DNA of 64,000 bases, taken from positions 1-64,000 of the forward strand of contig DASTFB010000023.1 of assembly GCA_035709005.1 (NCBI GenBank), in the 5' to 3' direction. Shown here piece by piece: positions 34,806-42,398 of the stretch. Below the pieces are notes generated by a model. The model saw only the letters and a list, made by a program, of their open reading frames with translations. It searched no databases and had not been told where the DNA came from. Source of the DNA: Candidatus Methylomirabilota bacterium. Its GTDB lineage: Bacteria; Methylomirabilota; Methylomirabilia; Rokubacteriales; CSP1-6. Each line of letters starts with the position of its first letter. Positions within the stretch are counted from its first letter, which is position 1. The position numbers and the translations under genes are program-made.

Positions 34806-34829
34806 GCTCGCGACACGGTGGTCGCGAGC
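34806..34829. terminator. Perfect 9-bp inverted repeat after the sigma/anti-sigma operon
   Basis: GCTCGCGAC (34806-34814) pairs with GTCGCGAGC (34821-34829) across a six-base loop. It may end the anti-sigma transcript or, being 44 bases before the vapB-like ATG, serve as the operator of that toxin-antitoxin locus. Confidence 0.45.
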
Positions 34830-34872
34830 GCCCGCATCGACGTACACCCATACTTTCGATACGGTTTGCCAT

Positions 34873-35099
34873 ATGAAAACGACGCTGAACATCGACGACA
34901 CCGTGATGGCCCAGCTCAAGCGTGAGGCGGCACGCCAGGGCCGCACCATGTCCGAGCTCGTCGAGACGGCGCTCCGGCTGCTCTTCCGCTCCCAGCGGAA
35001 ACAGGACGCGCTCCCCCCCTGCCGACGTTCCACGGCGGAGGCACGCTGGTGGACATCGCCGACCGGGAGGCGCTGTACGGGGCGATGGAAGGACGATAG
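34873..35099 (+). pseudogene. VapB-like ribbon-helix-helix antitoxin, frameshifted in a C tract
   Basis: The first 45 residues are a normal RHH antitoxin: MKTTLNIDDTVMAQLKREAA, then MSELVETALRLLFRSQRK. After DALPP the frame is lost at a run of seven C at 35013-35019. Adding one C restores LPTFHGGGTLVDIADREALY up to AMEGR and a TAG at 35097-35099, exactly the usual VapB tail. As written, the frame runs on to the next gene. This is either a one-base deletion in the genome or a homopolymer sequencing error. The partner toxin gene overlaps its stop. Confidence 0.65.
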
Positions 35100-35158
35100 T
35101 GCTCGTCGTCGACACGAACGTCCTGGTGTACGCGGCACCGATCGATCCGCTCACGTAG
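35099..35158 (+). pseudogene. VapC toxin remnant (first 19 codons)
   Basis: GTG at 35099 overlaps the restored vapB stop, as in intact vapBC operons. It encodes LVVDTNVLVYAAPIDPLT before a TAG. The start of a PIN nuclease is unmistakable (VDTNVLVYA, with the first catalytic Asp), but the remaining 110-120 residues are gone. The next sequence is a small GGGGG/CCCCC hairpin and then the leader of the DUF4139 gene. Confidence 0.6.
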
Positions 35159-35229
35159 GGGGAACTCCCCCCCAGCCCACCGGTCTAACCCATCAGACGG
35201 CCCACCACGGGCCTGGGGAGGACCGGATC

Positions 35230-36630
35230 ATGCGACAGCTCATCGCCTGCGCGCTGTTCCTGGCCGTCGGCACGGCCGAGGCGGCGCCGACATCTCTCGC
35301 CGTCAGCCGCGACAACCAGAAGGACGTGATGGTGACGATCTACAACGGCAACCTGGGCCTCGTGAAGGACACCCGCGAGATCCGGCTGCCGGCCGGCGTC
35401 CACCACCTGCGCTTCATGGACGTGGCGGCCCTGATCGATCCCACCACGCTGCACCTCAAGTCGCTCACCGACGCGGGCGGCCTGCGCATCCTCGAGCAGA
35501 ACTACGAGTACGACCTGCTCACCAGCCAGAAGCTCATGGAGAAGTACGTGGGCCGCAAGGTCCGCCTCTACCAGGGCAGCTCCTGGATCGAGGCCACGCT
35601 GCTGTCGACCAACGGCCCCGTCTTCGAGATCAACGGGCAGATCCACCTCGGTCATCACGGCCAGATGGTGCTGCCGGCGCTGCCCGAGAACCTCGTCTCC
35701 AAGCCCACCCTCGTCTGGCTGCTCCGGAACCGGGCGCCGGCGCCCCAGCGGATCGAGGCCTCCTATCTGACGAGCGGCATCACCTGGAAGGCCGACTACG
35801 TGCTGGTCCTGAACCCCGACGACACGCGGACCGACCTCACCGGCTGGGTGACGATCGACAACAAGAGCGGCGCGACCTACCCGAACGCGGCGCTCAAGCT
35901 GGTGGCCGGGGATCTCAACCGGGCCCGCGACCCCCGGCGGGAGGGCCGGGTGATGGAGATGGCCGCCAAGGCCGCCTCGGTGGGCGACGCCAGCCTCGAC
36001 TTCCGGGCCGAAGGCTTCTTCGAATACCACCTCTACACGCTCGACGGGCGCACCACGATCAAGGACAACCAGACCAAGCAGCTCACCCTGATGGCAGCCA
36101 GCGAGATCCCCGTCCAGAAGCACTTCATCTACTGGGGCGCTCAGGACTACTACCGCAACCGGTACGGCGTGCCCATCTCGAACCAGAAAGTAGGGGTCTA
36201 CCTCGAGATCAAGAACGCCAAGGAGCACCGGCTCGGCGTCCCCCTGCCCCGGGGCAAGGTGCGGGTCTACAAGGCCGACGCCTCGGGCAGCCACCAGCTC
36301 ATCGGCGAGGACTGGATCGGGCACACGCCCAGGGACGAGCGGGTGAAGGTCAAGATGGGCGAGGCCTTCGACGTGGTCGGCGACCGCAAGCAGACCGACT
36401 GGAAGAAGATCGCCCCCCACGTCTGGGAGGTGGAGTGGGAGGTGAGCCTGCGCAACCACAAGAAGGCGCCGGTCACCGTGCAGGTGATCGAGCCCGTGCC
36501 CGGCGAGTGGCAGGTGCTCCACGCCACCCACAAGGGCGACCGGATCGAGGCGCACACGCTGCGGTTCGACGTGCCGATCGCCGGGGAGAGCGCGGCGAAG
36601 CTCAGCTACCGCGTTCGGATCCGCTACTGA
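35230..36630 (+). CDS. Exported DUF4139-family protein
   Basis: The 466-residue protein has a signal peptide (MRQLIACALFLAVGTAEA, cut before APTSL) and a large beta-rich domain. Conserved DUF4139 segments include VTIYNGNLGLVKDTREIRLP near the N terminus, YLTSGITWKADYVLVLNPDD with LTGWVTIDNKSGATYPNAAL, and the end VLHATHKGDRIEAHTLRFDV. It should be periplasmic or surface-exposed. No enzymatic residues are evident and I know of no assigned function. GGGGAGGA seven bases upstream supports the start. The gene is isolated; the broken vapBC lies upstream. Confidence 0.8.
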   Translation: MRQLIACALFLAVGTAEAAPTSLAVSRDNQKDVMVTIYNGNLGLVKDTREIRLPAGVHHLRFMDVAALIDPTTLHLKSLTDAGGLRILEQNYEYDLLTSQKLMEKYVGRKVRLYQGSSWIEATLLSTNGPVFEINGQIHLGHHGQMVLPALPENLVSKPTLVWLLRNRAPAPQRIEASYLTSGITWKADYVLVLNPDDTRTDLTGWVTIDNKSGATYPNAALKLVAGDLNRARDPRREGRVMEMAAKAASVGDASLDFRAEGFFEYHLYTLDGRTTIKDNQTKQLTLMAASEIPVQKHFIYWGAQDYYRNRYGVPISNQKVGVYLEIKNAKEHRLGVPLPRGKVRVYKADASGSHQLIGEDWIGHTPRDERVKVKMGEAFDVVGDRKQTDWKKIAPHVWEVEWEVSLRNHKKAPVTVQVIEPVPGEWQVLHATHKGDRIEAHTLRFDVPIAGESAAKLSYRVRIRY

Positions 36631-36639
36631 ACCTGGCGC

Positions 36640-36789
36640 CGTGCTCAGTCGGCTGAGCTCGTCATAGACGGACTGGACGGCTGCCTCCTGCGCCACGGCG
36701 CCCGACCGGAGTCCTATGGAGATCGCCACGGCGATCGCCAGAGCGGCCAGCGGGCGTCGGAGGCGGAGCGCGTCCACGGGCGCGCGCAA
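36640..36789 (-). pseudogene. Signal peptide and N terminus of a lost solute-binding protein
   Basis: On the minus strand an ATG at 36789 opens a convincing leader (RRPLAALAIAVAISIGLRSG, then AVAQEAAVQSVYDELSRL). The mature start resembles iron- or polyamine-type extracellular solute-binding proteins. After about 45 codons the frame enters the antisense of the DUF4139 gene, so the body of the protein is missing. Family assignment is tentative. Confidence 0.35.
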
Positions 36790-36904
36790 GATTCACCGGC
36801 GTGCGGCCGGTTTCAATGGACGAATCGATCAAAAACATGGCGTTTTGGCAAAGCACCGGGTCTTCAGAAAACTTGGTCGAAGCCAGGGTGTGGGCCAATA
36901 CTTC

Positions 36905-36921
36905 AACCACTTATAGTGGTT
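36905..36921. promoter_or_regulatory. Inverted repeat overlapping the response-regulator start
   Basis: AACCAC-TTATA-GTGGTT is a perfect 6-base inverted repeat that includes the GTG start at 36916. It lies at the end of an AT-rich stretch (about 36810-36920). It could be an operator for autoregulation or a hairpin limiting translation. Confidence 0.45.
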
Positions 36922-37986
36922 ACCAGCGACCGTCCGATCCGGCCGACCGTGCTGGCAGTCGATGACGACCCGGGCTTCCTGGAGGCCCTGGACCTCATCC
37001 TGTCCGAAGATTTCGACTTCCTCACCGCGCAAAGCGGCCCGCAGGCGCTCGAGCTCATCGGCAAGCGCCGTGTCGATGTGATCCTGCTCGACCTCGTGAT
37101 GCCCGAGATGAATGGCTTCGAAGTCCTCGAGCGTCTCCGGGAGTCGCGGTCCACGGTCCCGGTCATCATCGTCACCGCGTACAACGACGTCGCTCGTGTC
37201 GTGAGGGGCATGAAGGCCGGCGCCTATAACTACGTGACGAAGCCCTGGGATGATGACGCCGATCTCATCACCCTGATCCAGGGTGCTCTGCAGTCTCACT
37301 CGTGCAGGACGGCGGTGCTTCTGCTGAGCGAGGAGCCAGGGGCTCTGGCTTCCATAGAAGTGGCGCTTCAGGCGGAGTTGAAGGTCATATCTTCAGCCCC
37401 GGCTCGGGCCTCAGCCTTCGGCGTCCGGGCCGAGGCAATCGTAATCGACGGTCAGTTTGCAGAGGAGGGTGAAATTGCTGCCTTGCGGGGCATCCGAGCC
37501 CGGTTCTGGGATGTCCCGCTCGTAGTAATTACGATGGCTTCTCACGATGCCCGCCTCGAGGATATCGCCGCCCTCCACCCCGCCGCGGTGTTCGTGAAGC
37601 CCTATGCCCTGGACGATGTCCTGATTCGTCTCACCGAGCTACTGGCCGGTCGTGGGTGCTCCCCACGCGGATGGCCGCGGTTCACCCCTGAGATACGGCG
37701 CGCCGTCGAAGTGCTGGCTCGACAGTACTCAAATCCGCCGAGCGCATCAGCGCTGGCGCGAGCTGTTCACATCTCTGAAGAGAGGCTCAGGAGCGCGTTC
37801 CGCGAGGCGTTAGGAATGAGCCCAAAGGAGTTCGCCAAGCGGTTGCAGGTCGCCATTGCTGCCCGGCTCGTCCGCGAGACCGATCTGAGACTTGCCGAGA
37901 TTGCCCGCCGAGCGGGGTTCCACGACGAGTCCTACTTCTCACGCATGTTCAAGGAGGCACGAGGGTTCCGAGGGCCTACACCCTAA
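36916..37986 (+). CDS. Response regulator with AraC-type DNA-binding domain
   Basis: The 356-residue protein has an N-terminal receiver domain with the acidic pocket Asp16-18, phospho-acceptor Asp59 (ILLDLVMPEMNG), Thr87 and Lys109 (YVTKPW). A central region (about 125-235) looks like a second, degenerate receiver without the acceptor Asp, and an AraC/XylS double HTH follows (LARAVHISEERLRSAFREAL, IARRAGFHDESYFSRMFKEA). It should activate genes after phosphorylation, but no histidine kinase is in the window. Codon use is clearly less GC-rich than its neighbours, suggesting recent acquisition. The start is GTG; no good Shine-Dalgarno is present. Confidence 0.82.
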   Translation: MVTSDRPIRPTVLAVDDDPGFLEALDLILSEDFDFLTAQSGPQALELIGKRRVDVILLDLVMPEMNGFEVLERLRESRSTVPVIIVTAYNDVARVVRGMKAGAYNYVTKPWDDDADLITLIQGALQSHSCRTAVLLLSEEPGALASIEVALQAELKVISSAPARASAFGVRAEAIVIDGQFAEEGEIAALRGIRARFWDVPLVVITMASHDARLEDIAALHPAAVFVKPYALDDVLIRLTELLAGRGCSPRGWPRFTPEIRRAVEVLARQYSNPPSASALARAVHISEERLRSAFREALGMSPKEFAKRLQVAIAARLVRETDLRLAEIARRAGFHDESYFSRMFKEARGFRGPTP

Positions 37987-39083
37987 TAGCCCTCTTCCTC
38001 CAGCAGCGGGAAGGCGCTCGTCACGTGGGGCGGGCACACGGGGGTCGCCGGGTGCAGATAGGAGCGGTCGAGCTGGGAGAGGCGGCTCACGCCCATCAGC
38101 CCCATGCAGACCCGGACCTCGTCCTCCAGCAGCTCGAGCACGCGGACCAGGCCGGCCTGGCCGGCGGCGGCGAGGCCGCAGCACTCCAGACGGCCGATGG
38201 CCACGGCGTGGGCGCCCGTGGCGATCGCCTTGATCACGTCGGTGCCGCGCATGATCCCGCCGTCCACGATGACGGTGGCGCGCCCGTCGACGGCGGCCAG
38301 CACCTCGGGCAGCACCTCCAGCGTGCCCCGCCCGTGGTCGAGCTGGCGGCCGCCGTGGTTGGACACGTAGACGATCTCGACGCCGTGCTCGACGGCCAGC
38401 GCGGCGTCCTCGGCGGTGGCGATGCCCTTGAGGGCCAGCGGGATGTCGTGCACGTCCTTGAAGCGCTTGACGTGGTCCCAGTTCAGGCTCGCCTGGTACT
38501 CGAAGCCGCCGGCGCGCACGCGCCAGGGCTTGACGAAGCGGCGGGCCAGGTCCCGCTCGCGCCGGCTGTAGACGGCCGTGTCCACGGTGAGGCAGAAGGC
38601 GGCGTACCCGTGATCGCGGGCCCGCTTGACGAAGTCGTCGACCCAGGCGTCGTCACCGCGCACGTAGAGCTGAAAGATGCGGAAGGCATCGGGGGCCGCC
38701 TTGGCCGTGGCCTCCAGACCCGGGTTGCAGACCGACGAGAGCATCTGCGGGATGCCGAACTCGGCGGCGGCCTGAGCCGCCGTGGCGCCGCCCCCGGGGC
38801 TGAACGTCTCGATGGAGCCGACGGGAGCCAGCATCACCGGCAAGCGAACCGCCCGGCCCAGCAAGGTCGAGGTGCAGTCGATCTTGGAGACGTCGCGCAG
38901 GACGCGCGGCCGGAAGCCCACGGCGTCCAGCGCCTGGCGGTTGCGGCGCAGCGTCGTTTCGGTCTCGGCGCCGCCGGCCAGGTAGTCCCACGGGCCCGGG
39001 GCCAGGTTGACCCGGGCGGCCCGGACGATTTCGTGCAACGTGAGGAACCGCTCCTCGAGGCCGGAGCTCACGGCCGGGAGCAT
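37983..39083 (-). CDS. FMN-dependent alpha-hydroxy-acid dehydrogenase
   Basis: The 366-residue TIM-barrel protein matches the lactate/glycolate/mandelate oxidase family. N-terminal YLAGGAETETTLRRNRQALD is followed by LLGRAVRLPVMLAPVGS, QLYVRGDDAWVDDFVKRA, the catalytic-histidine motif SNHGGRQLDHG and the phosphate-binding end VDGGIMRGTDVIKAIATGAH. It oxidises a 2-hydroxy acid to a 2-oxo acid. It has no signal peptide, so it is soluble or peripheral. Its stop overlaps that of the convergent response-regulator gene by four bases. The exact substrate is not predictable. Confidence 0.9.
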   Translation of the reverse strand: MLPAVSSGLEERFLTLHEIVRAARVNLAPGPWDYLAGGAETETTLRRNRQALDAVGFRPRVLRDVSKIDCTSTLLGRAVRLPVMLAPVGSIETFSPGGGATAAQAAAEFGIPQMLSSVCNPGLEATAKAAPDAFRIFQLYVRGDDAWVDDFVKRARDHGYAAFCLTVDTAVYSRRERDLARRFVKPWRVRAGGFEYQASLNWDHVKRFKDVHDIPLALKGIATAEDAALAVEHGVEIVYVSNHGGRQLDHGRGTLEVLPEVLAAVDGRATVIVDGGIMRGTDVIKAIATGAHAVAIGRLECCGLAAAGQAGLVRVLELLEDEVRVCMGLMGVSRLSQLDRSYLHPATPVCPPHVTSAFPLLEEEGY

Positions 39084-39114
39084 AGCAGATTTCGCGACGG
39101 GAGGCGGACAGCGG

Positions 39115-39834
39115 TCAGCTCGGCGGCTCGATCTTTCCGCGGCGCTGCAGGTAGCGGGCGACGAGCCAGCACACGAGGGCCCAGGCCAGGCCCGCCGTCC
39201 AGCCGCTCAGGACGTCGGTGGGATAGTGGACGCCCAGGTACACGCGGCTGGCGCCGACCAGCAGCGTGAGCAGCAACGCGATGGTCAGGACGTACACGCG
39301 CACACGCCGGCGCACAATGAACCGGGCGAGCAGGGCGCCCAGGGTGAGATAGACCACGGCGGCCAGCATCGAGTGGCCGCTGGGAAAGCTCGGCGAGGCG
39401 ACCGTGATCATGTGGGGCACGATGTCCGGACGGTCGCGGTCGAAGAGGTTCTTCATCACCGTGCTCAGCAACCCGCCGCCGGCCGCGGCCAGAACGACGA
39501 GCCACATCCCGCCGGGTTTGCCGTCGAGGCCCAGATACCCCATGGCGATGAGGACCACCAGAGTGAGCGCCGTGCGGCCGCCCAGCGCGGTGACGTCGTG
39601 CGCGGCTTCCATCAGCCACACGGGACCGCGAGGGATTCGAGGGTTGTCGGGCTCGCGAAGCAGCCGCAACAGCCACTCGTCGAAGTTTCTGGTCTCGCCC
39701 TCGACGACCTCGTCGGCCAGCTCGATGAAGGCCGTCACGGCCAGGACCAGGACAAACGCCACGAAGAGCACGACGCCTTCCGGCCGGCCCAGCCAGCGGA
39801 AAGGCAGCCGTAGCACGCGACGCATCGTCGTCAT
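39115..39834 (-). CDS. PAP2-family membrane phosphatase
   Basis: The 239-residue protein has about six hydrophobic helices and the three PAP2 motifs: KNLFDRDRPD (motif C1), PSGHSML (C2) and SRVYLGVHYPTDVLSG (C3). The last two supply the catalytic histidines. Members dephosphorylate lipid phosphates such as phosphatidate or undecaprenyl diphosphate on the periplasmic face. It lies 31 bases upstream, on the same strand, of the hydroxy-acid dehydrogenase gene. Role in undecaprenyl recycling is possible but not shown. Confidence 0.88.
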   Translation of the reverse strand: MTTMRRVLRLPFRWLGRPEGVVLFVAFVLVLAVTAFIELADEVVEGETRNFDEWLLRLLREPDNPRIPRGPVWLMEAAHDVTALGGRTALTLVVLIAMGYLGLDGKPGGMWLVVLAAAGGGLLSTVMKNLFDRDRPDIVPHMITVASPSFPSGHSMLAAVVYLTLGALLARFIVRRRVRVYVLTIALLLTLLVGASRVYLGVHYPTDVLSGWTAGLAWALVCWLVARYLQRRGKIEPPS

Positions 39835-39920
39835 GATGCGCGTCCCTCGACTAAAGCTTAACCCCGGTGTTACCCTTGGGCCCGCTGCCGCCGGCGGCGC
39901 GCAGCAGAAGGGAGGGAACT

Positions 39921-40988
39921 ATGAGCGCTCCCCGGACCATGCGGGCCACCGTGTTGACGGCGCCCCACCGCTTCGAGCTGCTGGAGCGGCCGGTGCCCCA
40001 GCCGGGCCCGGAAGATGTGCTGGTGCGCGTGCGCGCCTGCGGCGTCTGAGGCACCGACCTGAAAATCATCCACCAGGGCATGCCCCACATGCCCCCGTAC
40101 GGCGAGTTCATCTTCGGCCACGAGTACGCGGGAGAGGTGGTGGCGCTCGGCAGCACGGTGGACGAGTTTCGGGTGGGCGACCGGGTGGTCGTCGAGGCGC
40201 ACATGGGGTGCCGGCGGTGCGAGAACTGCATCCGCGGCCTGTACACGGCGTGCCTGAATTCCGGCAACATGAAGCGCGGGCACCGGGCCAACGGGTTCAC
40301 CACCAATGGCGGGCTGGCCGAGTACGCCCTGAACCACGTCAACACGCTCTACCGCATCCCCGACGGGATCTCCTACGAGGAGGCCGTGGTCGTGATGACG
40401 GCCGGCAGCCCCCTCTACGGGCTCGAGCGGGCCGGCGGCTACTTCGCGGGGGAGACGGTCGCGGTGCTGGGACCGGGCCCGATCGGGTTGATGGCGTTGC
40501 AGCTCGTCAAGGCCCTGGGTGCCGTGCGCGTCGTCCTCACGGGCACGCGGCCGTCGCGCCTGGCCCTCGGCAAGGAGCTGGGCGCCGACGTGATCGTGAA
40601 CAGCCGTGAGCAGGACCCGGTGGCGGCGGTACGCGAGGCCACCAACGGCCGCGGCGCCGACGTCAGCATCGAGTGCGCAGGCGGCGACGACACGTTCGAC
40701 CAGGCCATCAAGATGACCAAGCCCGGCGGCCGGGTGATCCTGGTCGCGTACTATCACGGCCCCGTCACCGCCGACGTGTCGGATGCCGTGCGCCGTAACT
40801 TGACGATCTACACGGAGCGCGGCGAGGGCGGCACGAGCGTGGGGCGGGCCCTGGCCTTGCTGGCGGCCGGCCGGATCCGCGCCAAGCCTCTGGTCAGCCA
40901 GATTTTCCCCCTCACCGACGTCCACCGGGGCTTCGAGGTGCTGGAAAAGCGCATCGGCGATCCCATCAAGGTGATCTTCCACCCATGA
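39921..40988 (+). CDS. Zinc-dependent medium-chain alcohol dehydrogenase, candidate selenoprotein (Sec43 at catalytic zinc ligand)
   Basis: Readthrough of a single TGA at 40047-40049 gives a 355-residue MDR dehydrogenase. The upstream half ends RVRACGV and the downstream half begins GTDLKIIHQG, so the family motif CGVCGTD has Sec for its second cysteine, the first ligand of the catalytic zinc. Other key residues are intact: His67-Glu68 in FGHEYAG, structural-zinc Cys97, Cys100, Cys103 and Cys111 (GCRRCENCIRGLYTAC), and the Rossmann motif VAVLGPGPIGLMAL. GGAGGG precedes the ATG at 39921. A plausible SECIS hairpin follows at 40076-40094. Without readthrough only 42 residues would be made, and the body would have no good start. 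The gene lies 10 bases before a TTT transporter operon. Its substrate is probably a polyol or alcohol taken up nearby; a sequencing error at one codon is the alternative. Confidence 0.75.
40076..40094 (+). promoter_or_regulatory. Candidate SECIS element of the alcohol dehydrogenase gene
   Basis: GGGCAT (40076-40081) pairs with ATGCCC (40089-40094) around a seven-base loop GCCCCAC that starts with G, 32 bases after the TGA. This fits the bacterial SECIS rules but is a weaker hairpin than those of the other two selenoprotein genes. Confidence 0.5.
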
Positions 40989-40998
40989 AAGGGCCGCG

Positions 40999-41943
40999 AT
41001 GATACGATTGACCGCTCTGCTCGCCGCGCTCCTGGCCGGGACGCCCGCAGCCTGGGGCCAGGCCTTCCCGGCGAAACCGATCGAGCTCATCATTCCCTTC
41101 GGCGCCGGCGGCTCCGCCGACATCGAGGGGCGGATCATCGCCAAGGCGGCCGAGAAGATCCTCGGCGTGCCCGTCGTGCCCATCAACAAGCCGGGAGCTG
41201 GCGGCGCGCTCGCCTACACCCACGTGAAGGGCGCGGCGCCGGATGGATACACGGTGGCGTGGAACTCCACCTCCCTGCTGACGACCTCGAACATCGGGAC
41301 GCTCGCCTTCCCCTGGGATGCCCTGGATCACGTGGCGCGCGTGTCGACCCAGGCGATGCCGCTGGCGGTCCGTGCCGACGCGCCCTGGAAAACGTTCCAG
41401 GACTTTGTCGCCCACGCCCGCGCCAACCCCGGGAAGGTGCGCATCGGCAACGCCGGCCACGGCAGCGGCACCCACTTCGCGGCGCTGGCGGTGACGGAAG
41501 CGACGGACATCAAGGTGATCCACGCGCCCCTCGGCTCCGGCAAGCGCGTGGCCAGTCTGCTCCGCGGCGAAGTCGAGATGATCAGCGTGCCCACCCCGGA
41601 GATTGCCGCCCAGGTCCGGGCCGGTGAGGTGCGCATCCTGGCCGTCCCGAGCGAGGCGCCCGATCCCGCCTTCCCGGGCGTGCCCACGCTGCGTCAGGCC
41701 GGCGTGCCGGTGGCGATGGAACTGTTCCGCGGCCTCAGCGTGCCCAAGGGCACCCCGGCCGCGGTCATCCAGAAGCTGGCCGAGGCGTTTGGGAAAGCGG
41801 CTCAGGACGAGAGCTTCAAGGAGGCCGGCGTCAAGGGCGGCTACCTGGTCGGCGTCCAGGGCCCGGCCGAGTTTCGCAAGTACCTGGCCGAGCAGAACGC
41901 GTTCATCGCGGACCTCGTGAAGAAGGCCGGCCTCAAGAAGTAG
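40999..41943 (+). CDS. TTT transporter periplasmic binding protein (TctC/Bug family)
   Basis: The 314-residue protein has a signal peptide (IRLTALLAALLAGTPAAWG, then QAFPAKPIELIIPFGAGGSA) and the Bug-family body with VPINKPGAGGALAYTHVKGA, PWKTFQDFVAHARANPGKVR and a late VPKGTPAAVIQKLAEAF. It captures a carboxylate in the periplasm for the membrane pair that follows. It starts ten bases after the dehydrogenase gene, which links the transported compound to that enzyme. Ligands of Bug proteins vary and cannot be read from sequence. Confidence 0.9.
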   Translation: MIRLTALLAALLAGTPAAWGQAFPAKPIELIIPFGAGGSADIEGRIIAKAAEKILGVPVVPINKPGAGGALAYTHVKGAAPDGYTVAWNSTSLLTTSNIGTLAFPWDALDHVARVSTQAMPLAVRADAPWKTFQDFVAHARANPGKVRIGNAGHGSGTHFAALAVTEATDIKVIHAPLGSGKRVASLLRGEVEMISVPTPEIAAQVRAGEVRILAVPSEAPDPAFPGVPTLRQAGVPVAMELFRGLSVPKGTPAAVIQKLAEAFGKAAQDESFKEAGVKGGYLVGVQGPAEFRKYLAEQNAFIADLVKKAGLKK

Positions 41944-41950
41944 GCCCGGC

Positions 41951-42388
41951 GTGCCGGCGCGCTTCGGCGTCCCCCTCGCCGTGCTCGCCGTGGCGGCCGC
42001 GTGGGCCTGGCTCGCCCGCGGCCTGCCGCCGGGAGGCCCGGAGGCACCCGGACCCGCGTTCGTGCCGCTCCTGCTGGCCGGGCTGCTGGCGCTTCTGGGT
42101 CTGTCGCTCCTCGTCAACAACGCCGTGGCCGGCGAGAGCGAGCGCGCTCACGGCCCCGATTGGGCCCAGGCGCTCCGGGTGCTGGGCCTGCTGGCCCTCT
42201 ACGCCACGGCCCTGGCGTACCTGGGCTACTTCCCGGCCACCCTGCCCTTCGTGGCGCTGGCGATGTGGCTGGCCGGGGCTCGATCGCCTGCGTTCGTGCT
42301 CGGCACCACCGTCGGTTTCACCCTCGCGCTCTGGCTCGTCCTGACCGCCCTGTTCGCGGTGCCCCTGCCGCGGGGCCCGTGGCTCTGA
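41951..42388 (+). CDS. TTT transporter small membrane subunit (TctB)
   Basis: The 145-residue protein has four hydrophobic helices (VPLAVLAVAAAWAWLARGL, FVPLLLAGLLALLGLSLLV, ALRVLGLLALYATALAYLGY and LGTTVGFTLALWLVLTALFA), the normal TctB topology. The start is a GTG seven bases after the binding-protein gene. With the next gene it makes a cation-coupled inner-membrane carrier. Confidence 0.8.
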   Translation: MPARFGVPLAVLAVAAAWAWLARGLPPGGPEAPGPAFVPLLLAGLLALLGLSLLVNNAVAGESERAHGPDWAQALRVLGLLALYATALAYLGYFPATLPFVALAMWLAGARSPAFVLGTTVGFTLALWLVLTALFAVPLPRGPWL

Positions 42389-42398
42389 CCCGCTGACC

